Shown here in pieces: positions 1 through 5,213 of a stretch of DNA of 8,018 bases. The translations under genes and the position numbers were made by a program. The DNA is from Bradyrhizobium sp. (GTDB taxonomy: Bacteria > Pseudomonadota > Alphaproteobacteria > Rhizobiales > Xanthobacteraceae). Position 1 is the stretch's first letter, and every line of letters begins with the position of its first letter. The notes beneath the pieces are model-generated. The model was given only the letters and a program-made list of their open reading frames with translations, was not told the DNA's origin and made no database searches. The stretch spans positions 1 to 8,018 of the forward strand of contig JAQGKC010000272.1 in assembly GCA_028290305.1 (NCBI GenBank), read 5' to 3'.

Positions 1-71
1 CCCTCGGCTACAAGCCCGCCCGCAAGCCTTCCGCACCCCGTTTCCTCACCCCCGAGGAGTTATCCCGATGA
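1..71 (+). CDS. C-terminal end of an upstream gene (partial)
   Basis: An open frame runs from the window edge (first full codon at 3) to a TGA at 69-71 and encodes the last 22 residues of a protein, beginning LGYKPARKPS and ending TPEELSR. The tail is basic and proline-rich, then polar. Its stop overlaps the ATG of the next gene (ATGA at 68-71), the same coupling used by most genes in this window, which supports it being real. Too little is present to name a family. It is assigned to the + strand only because of the frame and the overlap. Confidence 0.5.
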   Translation, partial: LGYKPARKPSAPRFLTPEELSR

Positions 72-346
72 CGGCGCGCCGCGGGACAGGCGGGGGCATG
101 CCAGTACCCTGCGGCGCGCCCGCGGCAGGCGGCGACCGCCGCAACCTGCGCGTTTCATTCAAAAATCTCTCGGCACCGGCGCCTGGGCCAGACATCGAGT
201 CCGGCCGCGCAGCGTTCAAACGCTCGAATCTGACGCAGGCCGTGATCGACATAGGCGCGTTGCTGTTTGGTTTTCTCTTTCTCTGCAGCTTCGCCGTCGG
301 GACCGGCGCGGCGTTCGTAATTCTGTTTTGCGGGAACTGTCGATAG
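68..346 (+). CDS. Small predicted membrane protein, 92 aa
   Basis: The gene starts at ATG 68, overlapping the preceding stop, with a good Shine-Dalgarno (GAGGAG, 54-59) eight bases upstream. The first 55 residues are basic and rich in Gly, Ala and Pro and look disordered. Residues about 59-88 are strongly hydrophobic, from AVIDIGALLF to FVILFCGN, and fit one long or two short membrane segments; the protein ends CGNCR. I do not recognise the family. An antisense frame (155-472) is also open and reads like a charged protein, as expected opposite a hydrophobic stretch; it has no Shine-Dalgarno and opposes the local gene direction, so I prefer this reading. A short membrane protein fits the other small envelope proteins in the element. 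Confidence 0.5.
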   Translation: MTARRGTGGGMPVPCGAPAAGGDRRNLRVSFKNLSAPAPGPDIESGRAAFKRSNLTQAVIDIGALLFGFLFLCSFAVGTGAAFVILFCGNCR

Positions 347-410
347 GGGAGCGGTTGGCGCCGCCTCTCTCATCGCGTTCGCGTGGAGTGCTTCAACTAT
401 TCGCGTGTTG

Positions 411-425
411 GCCGCTCGCAGCGGC
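411..425 (+). repeat. Short inverted repeat in the 347-501 gap
   Basis: GCCGCT (411-416) and AGCGGC (420-425) form a 6-bp stem with a CGC loop in the non-coding stretch between the membrane protein gene and the gene at 502. No T-run follows, so a rho-independent terminator is not supported. It could be a weak transcript hairpin or chance in GC-rich DNA. Confidence 0.25.
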
Positions 426-465
426 TGCCACGTCGTCTCGAAGTCTGGTTCGTCTTTAGCGTCGT

Positions 466-488
466 CCTGCATGTCATGACCATGCAGG
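466..488 (+). promoter_or_regulatory. 23-bp dyad, candidate operator or translational hairpin
   Basis: CCTGCATG (466-473) and CATGCAGG (481-488) are perfect 8-bp inverted arms around the 7-base centre TCATGAC, which itself contains the palindrome TCATGA. The right arm abuts the Shine-Dalgarno AAGGA (489-493) of the gene starting at 502. In DNA it is the size of a dimeric repressor operator. In RNA the stem would sit directly beside, and partly overlap, the extended GG-AAGGA ribosome-binding site, so it could limit initiation. A very short frame (ATG 476 or 482, stop 506-508) overlaps the start of the next gene by ATGGTGA. No confident -35/-10 pair was seen. Confidence 0.4.
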
Positions 489-501
489 AAGGATTCAGAT
501 C

Positions 502-888
502 ATGGTGACTCAATCAGAAGGTCAATTTGACCTGGCTACAACCGACGTAGAACAGGCGGGGCAGATGCTTCAAACGATGGAAGGAATCTTGGCGGGAAGG
601 CGCGGGCTGCCGGTGGCGGAGGTGCGGCCTTCGCTCGCGCGCAAGCTGCGCACCACCGTCGGCACCATCATCAACATCAACAAGCTGCGGCGGAAATCGA
701 TTCCGAATTTCCTGATGCGCGCCATCCGGCTTGAACTGATCGCCGTCCTGCAGTCCGAGATCATGCGGCTTGAAAATGAAATCCAGATTCATCGGCAAAT
801 TGCTGGCGGCCATCGCTCTGACGTTCTGGCGCAGGCTGAGACTCAGGTGTTCGAGGCGAAGAAAACGCTGCGATTAGCGGCACAATAG
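502..888 (+). CDS. Hypothetical protein with HTH-like and coiled-coil regions, 128 aa
   Basis: ATG 502 is preceded by AAGGA (489-493) at eight bases. Residues 1-30 are polar. Residues about 36-75 (LPVAEVRPSLARKLRTTVGT, then NKLRRKSIPNFLMRAI) look like a compact helical unit, possibly a divergent helix-turn-helix: the pattern 'LAR...VGTI..I..LR.K.IP..L...I' resembles small prophage proteins I have seen in rhizobial genomes without an assigned role. Residues about 76-98 have a heptad-like Leu/Ile pattern and many charges, suggesting a dimerising coiled coil. The tail is helical and Ala/Gln-rich. The gene is 8 nt upstream of the repeat protein gene and probably co-transcribed with it. A regulator is possible; no function is proven. 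Confidence 0.82.
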   Translation: MVTQSEGQFDLATTDVEQAGQMLQTMEGILAGRRGLPVAEVRPSLARKLRTTVGTIININKLRRKSIPNFLMRAIRLELIAVLQSEIMRLENEIQIHRQIAGGHRSDVLAQAETQVFEAKKTLRLAAQ

Positions 889-896
889 GGGTCAAC

Positions 897-1727
897 ATGA
901 AACAGCGCATTGAAGTCCGCAGCCAGGCCGAATTCGATGCCTGCGTAAAGGTTGGGAATATTGCCATTGTCATCGGCTGTCGCGTCGAGGCGCGGGGGAA
1001 TTCGTCCGTCGTGGCGTGGGAGAATTCGTCCGTCGAGGCGCGGGAGAATTCGTCCGTCGTGGCGTGGGGGAATTCGTCCGTCGTGGCGCGGGGGAATTCG
1101 TCCGTCGTGGCGTGGGAGAATTCGTCCGTCGAGGCGCGGGGGAATTCGTCCGTCGAGGCGTGGGGGAATTCGTCCGTCGAGGCGCGGGGGAATTCGTCCG
1201 TCGTGGCGCGGGGCTCGGTCTTTGTACGGTTGTTCTCAGCCCTTTCGATCAAAGCCTCCGCTTACGTTTTCATCATGATCCATGGCCCAGCTCAAACGCT
1301 TGAGGGCGGGAATCAGACCCAAGCCGCCCCGATTCCGACGACCGGTGCCGAATGGTGCGAATACAACGGGATCGATCCAGCCAGCGCAGACTACCGCATC
1401 CCCGATATCGACGCGGCAATTCTCAAATCGATCGAGGCCAACAAAGCGGCCGGAACGAACGGTTTGAACATGAGTAGCTGGCACGGCGAGAAATGTGACG
1501 AAACCAACTGGTGCAATACGACGCATTGCCGCGCCGGCTACGCGATCTGCCTTGCTGGGAAAGCAGGCTTCGCACTGGAGAAAAGATACGGTCCGGAACT
1601 CGCTGGCCAAATGATCTATGCGGTGAGCCGACCCGACAAGCCGTTACCGGATTTCCATGCCAGCAATGAAGCCGCTATGCGCGATATCATTGCGTCTGCG
1701 GCGGATGCGGATTCGTCGGCATCATGA
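897..1727 (+). CDS. Repeat protein: 8-residue repeat solenoid plus Cys/His 'TTHCRAG' domain, 276 aa
   Basis: ATG 897 follows AGGGG (887-891), which overlaps the previous stop. Residues 1-30 are a short N-terminal region. Residues 31-106 are nine or ten copies of an 8-residue unit, [V/E]-A-[R/W]-[G/E]-N-S-S-V, followed by a hydrophobic cap (SVFVRLFSAL, VFIMIHG). Short Val-containing strands separated by Gly/Asn turns fit a beta-solenoid. Residues about 150-270 form a separate domain with W153, SSWHGEKC (193-200), TTHCRAG (208-214), an amphipathic helix with FALEKRYGPELA and a final DFHASNEAAM. Cys154, 200, 206, 211, 218 and His196, 210 could bind a metal or form disulfides. I recall both halves as recurrent parts of uncharacterised phage and bacterial proteins. 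There is no signal peptide. It overlaps the methylase remnant by ATGA at 1724. Confidence 0.85.
   Translation: MKQRIEVRSQAEFDACVKVGNIAIVIGCRVEARGNSSVVAWENSSVEARENSSVVAWGNSSVVARGNSSVVAWENSSVEARGNSSVEAWGNSSVEARGNSSVVARGSVFVRLFSALSIKASAYVFIMIHGPAQTLEGGNQTQAAPIPTTGAEWCEYNGIDPASADYRIPDIDAAILKSIEANKAAGTNGLNMSSWHGEKCDETNWCNTTHCRAGYAICLAGKAGFALEKRYGPELAGQMIYAVSRPDKPLPDFHASNEAAMRDIIASAADADSSAS
983..1213 (+). repeat. 24-bp tandem repeat, nine full copies, one EcoRI site per copy
   Basis: The unit is GAATTCGTCCGTCGWGGCG followed by YGGGR. GAATTC occurs at 998, 1022, 1046, 1070, 1094, 1118, 1142, 1166 and 1190, exactly 24 nt apart, and a partial copy (983-997) leads the array. Only three bases vary: W (Val/Glu codon), Y (Trp/Arg codon) and R (Gly/Glu codon). 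All three change the amino acid and no synonymous difference is present. The period is a multiple of three, so the array is open in several frames on both strands; only the frame of the 897-1727 gene continues into recognisable domains. Near-identity of the copies points to recent expansion or ongoing homogenisation. Confidence 0.97.
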
Positions 1728-2006
1728 CCCCCGCAACCCAAACAAGCGCCAAGGTTGAAGGGGAGGGCGGACGATCACGCCGAACTGCTGATTTTCCTGA
1801 AAACCCTGCGCGGCATGGTGGTGCTATCTGGCTATCCGCACCCAATGTACGACAACGCGCTCCCGGATTGGCGCCGCATCGAACGCGCGGCCCTAGCCGA
1901 CGGCGCCCGCCCGCGAACCGAAGTGCTCTGGATCAATCCGGCCTGCGCAGAAGCACTCGACCGCGAGAAAGCAAATTTCCACACGCTTATGGCGGCTGCT
2001 GAATGA
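1724..2006 (+). pseudogene. Remnant of a D12-class DNA adenine methylase (internal deletion and frameshift)
   Basis: Two pieces in different frames are visible. The first is ATG 1724 with about 12-15 codons (MTPATQTSAKVEG), starting in an ATGA overlap with the upstream gene. The second, in another frame from about 1767 to the TGA at 2004-2006, encodes DDHAELLIFLKTLRGMVVLS, then GYPHPMYD, DWRRIERAALADGA and RTEVLWINPACAEAL. This matches the C-terminal part of phage D12-class N6-adenine methylases ('RGMVVLSGY..P.YD...W......ADGA..RTEVLW.NP'). The N-terminal substrate/AdoMet region (F-G-G type motif) and the DPPY catalytic motif are absent, so about 170-180 residues seem lost compared with the usual length. 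A TTG at 1755 could start an 83-residue product, but it would have no catalytic site. Its stop overlaps the MT-A70 gene start. Confidence 0.72.
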
Positions 2007-3403
2007 CGGCCCTGGTCCGATACGAAATGGCCCGTGCGGCCCTTGCCGACGCCCGTAGCGTCGACGAGGTGAAGGACATCCACGACAAAGCCGCAGCCAT
2101 GGCCGCCTATGCGCGGATGGCAAATGATACGCAGCTTGAAGCGGATGCATCGGAACTGCGGTTGCGCGCAGAGCGGCGGCTTGGCGTGATGATCGCTGCC
2201 GAAAAGATTACTGGCCGTTTGCGGACTGGCCCAGCGCCGAAACCTATTGGTCGGGATCACCAACCAATAGCGCGCGTGAAGTTGTCGGATATCGGGGTCA
2301 CCAAAGACCTGTCCAGACGTTCGCAAAAGGTCGCTGGCATCGCGGAGCAGGCCTTTGAGGCTGTGGTTGCCAATGTCCGCCAACGTATTGCCGAGCAAAG
2401 CGGCCGGGTTTCGTTGGACATCACCGCCGTGGACAAGAAGGAAAAGCGCGCGAACCGCGAGCGCCTGCTTGCGGGCGTGCAGCTTGCCCTGCCGAAGAAG
2501 AAATACGGCGTGATCTACGCGGACCCCGAGTGGCGCTTTGAGCCGTACAGCCGCGACACTGGCATGGACCGCGCGCCGGAGAACCATTACCCGACAAGCA
2601 CAGTGGAAGCGATTTGCGCCCGGCCTGTCCGCGACATCGCGGCGCCGGATTGTGTATTGTTCCTTTGGGCTACCGTGCCGATGCTGGCGGAAGCGTTTTG
2701 CGTTCTCGATGCGTGGGGATTTGCCCGCTTCGATCGCAATCCTGGTAACGGCTTCCTCGAGATTGACAAGGCCGATGTTCGCTACGTCTCGTCCGGCTCA
2801 TGGACGAAATACAAACCTGGCGCCGGCATCGGCATGGGCCACTGGTTCCGGGTCGACCATGAGATTTTGCTCGTGGCGACGCGCGGGAATATCCCGTGCC
2901 CAGCAAAGGGCGATCAGTACCGCAGCGTATTCGACGTGCCGGCGAGCCGCATTCATTCCGAAAAGCCGACGCTCGTTCACGAGCTGATCGAATCCTATTT
3001 CCCAAACCTGCCGAAGATCGAATTGAACGCGCGGCGCGCGCGGCTTGGTTGGGATTGCTGGGGCAATGAAGCGCCAGCGATCAATGACTCAGACCGAGTC
3101 ACGTTCGATTCTACTCCATCCGAACCGGATCACCCCATCCTCAACACCGTCTCAGACCACGGTGAACTCACAGGGGTGATCCATGGCGCGCCGCCTGACG
3201 GCCTGGTCGGCGGCGCGTCCTCTATTCATGAAGCCACTCCCGATTGCTCACTTCGCAACGCCGCTCACAAGCCCGGCGAAACGGAAGGGGCGATTCCTGA
3301 CGGCGCGCAGCCGAATTCCAAACCCGGTGGCGCGCCGTCCTTTTCTGATTTTCCGGAGTTGGAGATTCCGGACTTCCTGCGGCGGAAGAGGAGCGCGGCA
3401 TGA
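2003..3403 (+). CDS. MT-A70 family N6-adenine DNA methyltransferase, 466 aa
   Basis: This predicted enzyme would transfer a methyl group from AdoMet to the N6 of adenine, most likely in DNA. Residues 1-160 are a charged helical region (RTVDEVKDI-type start at 18-26, ELRLRAERRLG at 51-61) of the kind found in front of phage MT-A70 enzymes, probably for DNA recognition. The catalytic domain spans about 165-356: YADPEW at 172-177 (the motif IV position, usually DPPW), NHYPTS (194-199), LFLWATVPML (219-228), GHWFRVDHEILLVATRGN (279-296), SEKPTLVHELIE (319-330), FPNLPKIELNARR (333-345) and GWDCWGNE (349-356). Residues 357-450 form a low-complexity Pro/Gly/Asp-rich tail that ends in ELEIPDFLRRKR. 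ATG 2003 overlaps the methylase remnant's stop. No restriction partner is seen, so it is probably an orphan enzyme. Confidence 0.93.
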   Translation: MTALVRYEMARAALADARSVDEVKDIHDKAAAMAAYARMANDTQLEADASELRLRAERRLGVMIAAEKITGRLRTGPAPKPIGRDHQPIARVKLSDIGVTKDLSRRSQKVAGIAEQAFEAVVANVRQRIAEQSGRVSLDITAVDKKEKRANRERLLAGVQLALPKKKYGVIYADPEWRFEPYSRDTGMDRAPENHYPTSTVEAICARPVRDIAAPDCVLFLWATVPMLAEAFCVLDAWGFARFDRNPGNGFLEIDKADVRYVSSGSWTKYKPGAGIGMGHWFRVDHEILLVATRGNIPCPAKGDQYRSVFDVPASRIHSEKPTLVHELIESYFPNLPKIELNARRARLGWDCWGNEAPAINDSDRVTFDSTPSEPDHPILNTVSDHGELTGVIHGAPPDGLVGGASSIHEATPDCSLRNAAHKPGETEGAIPDGAQPNSKPGGAPSFSDFPELEIPDFLRRKRSAA

Positions 3404-3492
3404 GGGCGGATATCCTCTCGTTTCTCCTCATACTTTCCGGAATCGCCGTTCTGATTATCGCCTGTATCAGGAGCCAGCGACGGCGTCCTTAA
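3400..3492 (+). CDS. Tiny single-pass membrane peptide, 30 aa
   Basis: ATG 3400 overlaps the methyltransferase stop (ATGA) and the frame ends at TAA 3490-3492. The product begins MRADILSFLL, has an uninterrupted hydrophobic helix (residues about 5-23: ILSFLLILSG, IAVLIIACI) and ends in a basic tail, RSQRRRP. A short N-terminus, one clean membrane helix and a positive cytoplasmic anchor make a well-formed small membrane protein, unlikely in a random frame. GAAGAGGAG (3385-3393) is a strong Shine-Dalgarno seven bases away. Function unknown; holin-associated, regulatory or TerC-linked roles are all possible and none is shown. Confidence 0.6.
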   Translation: MRADILSFLLILSGIAVLIIACIRSQRRRP

Positions 3493-3503
3493 TTAGGCAA
3501 GAC

Positions 3504-3530
3504 GGTTCGAATATTGGCGCAACTCGAACC
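3504..3530 (+). promoter_or_regulatory. Inverted repeat upstream of terB
   Basis: GGTTCGA (3504-3510) and TCGAACC (3524-3530) are perfect 7-bp arms around a 13-base centre, 35 bp before the terB start and followed by TTGTGTTTTC. It could be a repressor operator for the ter block, or a weak hairpin with a broken T-run ending the upstream transcript. This 73-bp gap (3493-3565) is one of the few non-coding breaks on the strand, a sensible place for a separate promoter. I see no convincing -35/-10 pair. Confidence 0.38.
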
Positions 3531-3565
3531 TTGTGTTTTCAGCGTCGACACAACGGGAGCAACCC

Positions 3566-4027
3566 ATGAGCTTGATGACAGCACTGAAGGGCGCCTTCAC
3601 CAGCGGCGTGAAGGAACTCAACAAGGAATACGGCAAGACCGACAATTTCCTCAACGCGGTTTGTGCGTCTTGCGCGCTGATCGCATTCGCCGACGGCACA
3701 TGCGAGGAGTCCGAGAAGAAGAAGGCAATCGAAGTCCTCACCGGCCACACGCAGCTTTCGTCGATCTATCAGCGTGCCCAGATCGAAGGCGCGCTAAACT
3801 CGGCATTGAGCCATGCCCAGACCGCCAGCGGCAAGCAGGAACTGGCGCGCCAACTTGATAGCGTCCTATCGCTGCCGAACGGCACCCAGATGGCGGAGGA
3901 CGTTTACCTGGTCGCGCTGGATGTCGCTTCCTCGAACTCGAACCACAAGGTCGGTGAGGACGAGCAACGCGTGCTGGACAAGCTCGCCAACCGTCTGCAC
4001 GTCGATCCGTCCAAGTTCGAATTCTGA
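3566..4027 (+). CDS. terB: TerB family tellurite resistance protein, 153 aa
   Basis: TerB is a soluble helical protein with acidic metal-binding sites; in E. coli it is reported to associate with the membrane protein TerC. Here MSLMTALKGAFTSGVKEL resembles the N-terminus of known TerB (a short amphipathic helix). Residues 36-50 (CALIAFADGTCEESE) carry the family's ADG-x-x-x-E-E acidic motif (D43, G44, E47, E48, E50). The second half (119-150) keeps the helix-turn pattern and GEDEQ (130-134) and ends LDKLANRLHVDPSKFEF, the usual TerB ending, but its ADG is replaced by ASSNSNHK, so the second site looks altered. Length is normal. The ATG at 3566 is chosen over TTG 3533 because GGGAG (3555-3559) sits six bases upstream and the family starts here. 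It lies 17 nt before terC. Confidence 0.92.
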   Translation: MSLMTALKGAFTSGVKELNKEYGKTDNFLNAVCASCALIAFADGTCEESEKKKAIEVLTGHTQLSSIYQRAQIEGALNSALSHAQTASGKQELARQLDSVLSLPNGTQMAEDVYLVALDVASSNSNHKVGEDEQRVLDKLANRLHVDPSKFEF

Positions 4028-4044
4028 CCAACGAGGGCTGCGTT

Positions 4045-4743
4045 ATGATTTCCCAATTCTCTGCAGAAATAATGCAGCCCTCGTTCTGGCTCGGACTGAG
4101 CAAGGTTGTCTGGATTGATATTCTGCTGTCCGGCGATAATGCTCTGGTGATCGCCTTGGCGTGCAGGGGCCTTGCTCCCCGCCAGCGGTTATGGGGAATG
4201 ATCCTCGGCGCTGGCGGGGCGGTCGCGATGCGGATTGTCTGTACGGGCGCCGTCTCATCTCTCATGGAATTGCCTTACCTGAAAATCGTCGGCGGTCTCG
4301 CGCTGTTATATGTCGCGACGAAATTGCTGGTGCCGGACGATGGCGATAGCGGGGTAAAACCGGCGGACAAGCTTTGGTCTGCGGTGCGCACCATCATGAT
4401 CGCAGACATTGTGATGAGCATCGATAATGTGATTGCGGTGGCGGCCGCGGCACAAGGCAGCCTGCTGCTACTCTCGCTTGCGCTGGCGATCAGCATCCCC
4501 TTGATCGTGGCTGGCGCGGCGATCATTACGGGCTTTCTTAATCGCTTTCCGACCCTGGTATGGGCGGGTGGTGCGCTGCTCGGTTGGATCGCTGGCGAAG
4601 TGATCGCAACGGATGCTGGGCTTGCACCTTACCTCAAAGAGCCGTTCGAGGGGCCGTACATCTATGCCGTTGTGGGTATGTGTGCCGTATTGATCGCTGG
4701 TTCGATCTGGCGGTCGCGCGTCGCGCAACAGCAAGCCGCATAA
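4045..4743 (+). CDS. terC: TerC family integral membrane protein (YjbE-like), 232 aa
   Basis: TerC-family proteins sit in the inner membrane and are linked to tellurite resistance and to manganese/metal export. About seven membrane segments are visible (roughly 15-38, 49-70, 78-95, 113-135, 139-163, 168-189, 203-222). The two hallmark acidic motifs lie in helices 1 and 4 as an internal repeat: WIDILLSGDNALVIA (23-37, with D25, D31, N32) and IADIVMSIDNVIAV (119-132, with D121, D127, N128). The central loop VPDDGDSGVKPADK is cytoplasmic-like. Length fits the short YjbE-type subgroup, and the protein looks complete. The start at 4045 has GAGGG (4033-4037) seven bases upstream. It follows terB by 17 nt and precedes another small membrane gene by 9 nt. 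I see no Mn riboswitch upstream. Confidence 0.95.
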   Translation: MISQFSAEIMQPSFWLGLSKVVWIDILLSGDNALVIALACRGLAPRQRLWGMILGAGGAVAMRIVCTGAVSSLMELPYLKIVGGLALLYVATKLLVPDDGDSGVKPADKLWSAVRTIMIADIVMSIDNVIAVAAAAQGSLLLLSLALAISIPLIVAGAAIITGFLNRFPTLVWAGGALLGWIAGEVIATDAGLAPYLKEPFEGPYIYAVVGMCAVLIAGSIWRSRVAQQQAA

Positions 4744-4752
4744 GGGGCCATC

Positions 4753-4926
4753 ATGAAAGCATTCTGGCTCAAAAAACCTTCAGTCTATGCCGCGCTTCTG
4801 GTGTGGGGATCAAGCGGGTTCATGGCACAGCCGACGATTGCGAGCGGCTTCTACCATATTCTTATCATTCCGCTTTTGCTCGCTGGTGTGATTTGGCTCG
4901 CGCATCGTGAGGGGCGCGCAGCATGA
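4753..4926 (+). CDS. Small two-helix membrane protein, 57 aa
   Basis: ATG 4753 has GGGG (4744-4747) five bases upstream, is 9 nt after terC, and its TGA overlaps the GcrA-like gene start (ATGA, 4923-4926). It begins MKAFWLKKPSVYAALLVWGS and has a first hydrophobic stretch at about 10-24, a short linker MAQPTIASGF, a second at about 34-50 (YHILIIPLLLAGVIWLA) and a charged end, HREGRAA. Basic residues at the N-terminus and polar residues at the C-terminus fit a hairpin with both ends in the cytoplasm. I do not recognise the family. The tight spacing suggests it belongs with TerC at the membrane, but this is inferred from position only. Confidence 0.72.
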   Translation: MKAFWLKKPSVYAALLVWGSSGFMAQPTIASGFYHILIIPLLLAGVIWLAHREGRAA

Positions 4927-5213
4927 GCATTCCCCAATCCACAACAGCCTACAGCGCTCCGGATGGTTTCTGGACCGAGCCGCGCGTGGCGCAGCTGCGC
5001 CAGCTGTTCCACGACGGTCTCTCCAATAACCAGATCGCAATCGAAATGGGCGTCAAGTCGCGCAACGCCGTCATCGGCAAATTGGCTCGGCTAGGCCTGC
5101 GGCGCGAGCCCAAGATAGCGATATCGCCGCAATCCCGTGGCGCGCGCGGCATTGTCAATCGCGTGCAGAGGCACAAGCCGCGCGTCCTCGAGATGGCGGC
5201 CCGCCAGCCATGA
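4923..5213 (+). CDS. GcrA-like DNA-binding protein, 96 aa
   Basis: GcrA is an alphaproteobacterial cell-cycle regulator that binds promoters carrying CcrM-methylated GANTC and works through the sigma-70 RNA polymerase. Residues 17-60 match its N-terminal DNA-binding domain: W17-T18, RVAQLRQLFHDGLSNNQIA (21-39) and SRNAVIGKLARLGL (46-59), which is nearly the family signature 'TRNAVIGKVHRLGL'. Host GcrA is about 170 residues with a C-terminal sigma-binding domain. This protein stops at 96 with a short basic tail (SRGARGIVNR, QRHKPRVLEM), so that domain seems missing. It could be a reduced regulator, a competitor of host GcrA, or act through another partner. ATGA overlaps join it to the genes on both sides. 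Confidence 0.87.
   Translation: MSIPQSTTAYSAPDGFWTEPRVAQLRQLFHDGLSNNQIAIEMGVKSRNAVIGKLARLGLRREPKIAISPQSRGARGIVNRVQRHKPRVLEMAARQP

Noticed and set aside
411..425. Rho-independent terminator
   Set aside because: Stem of only 6 bp and no T-run after it.
155..472. 105-aa frame on the - strand, charged and protein-like
   Set aside because: No Shine-Dalgarno, opposite to all neighbours, and it is the antisense of a hydrophobic stretch that has a good start on the + strand. Not fully excluded.
492..511. Two GANTC sites (GATTC 492-496, GACTC 507-511) around the start of the 502 gene as a CcrM/GcrA switch
   Set aside because: GANTC is expected about every 256 bp by chance, so two close sites alone are weak evidence without conservation.
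998..1213. Possible CRISPR array
   Set aside because: Units are directly adjacent with no spacers and lie within a coding frame.
761..1252. 163-aa frame on the - strand with DEFPRAST-type repeats
   Set aside because: It is the antisense reading of the 24-bp array; the period is a multiple of three, so several frames stay open. Outside the array it has no domain and opposes the operon.
952..1303. Two more + strand frames across the array (repeats like RRGGIRPSW and GEFVRRGA)
   Set aside because: Same cause; both end soon after the array, while the 897-1727 frame runs into a structured domain and has a proper ribosome-binding site.
1724..2002. Single 92-aa protein from ATG 1724
   Set aside because: After about 15 codons the frame becomes Arg/Pro-rich and meaningless, while another frame encodes the clear methylase end; a frameshifted remnant explains both.
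1832..2587. 251-aa frame on the - strand
   Set aside because: Antisense shadow of the methylase remnant and the MT-A70 gene.
3504..3530. tRNA fragment or attachment site (GGTTCGAA resembles a T-arm)
   Set aside because: The rest of a tRNA 3' half (matching acceptor stem, second T-stem side) cannot be folded here, and no integrase is nearby.
3533..3565. TTG start for TerB, adding 11 residues
   Set aside because: No ribosome-binding site there, and the family begins at the ATG 3566, which has one.
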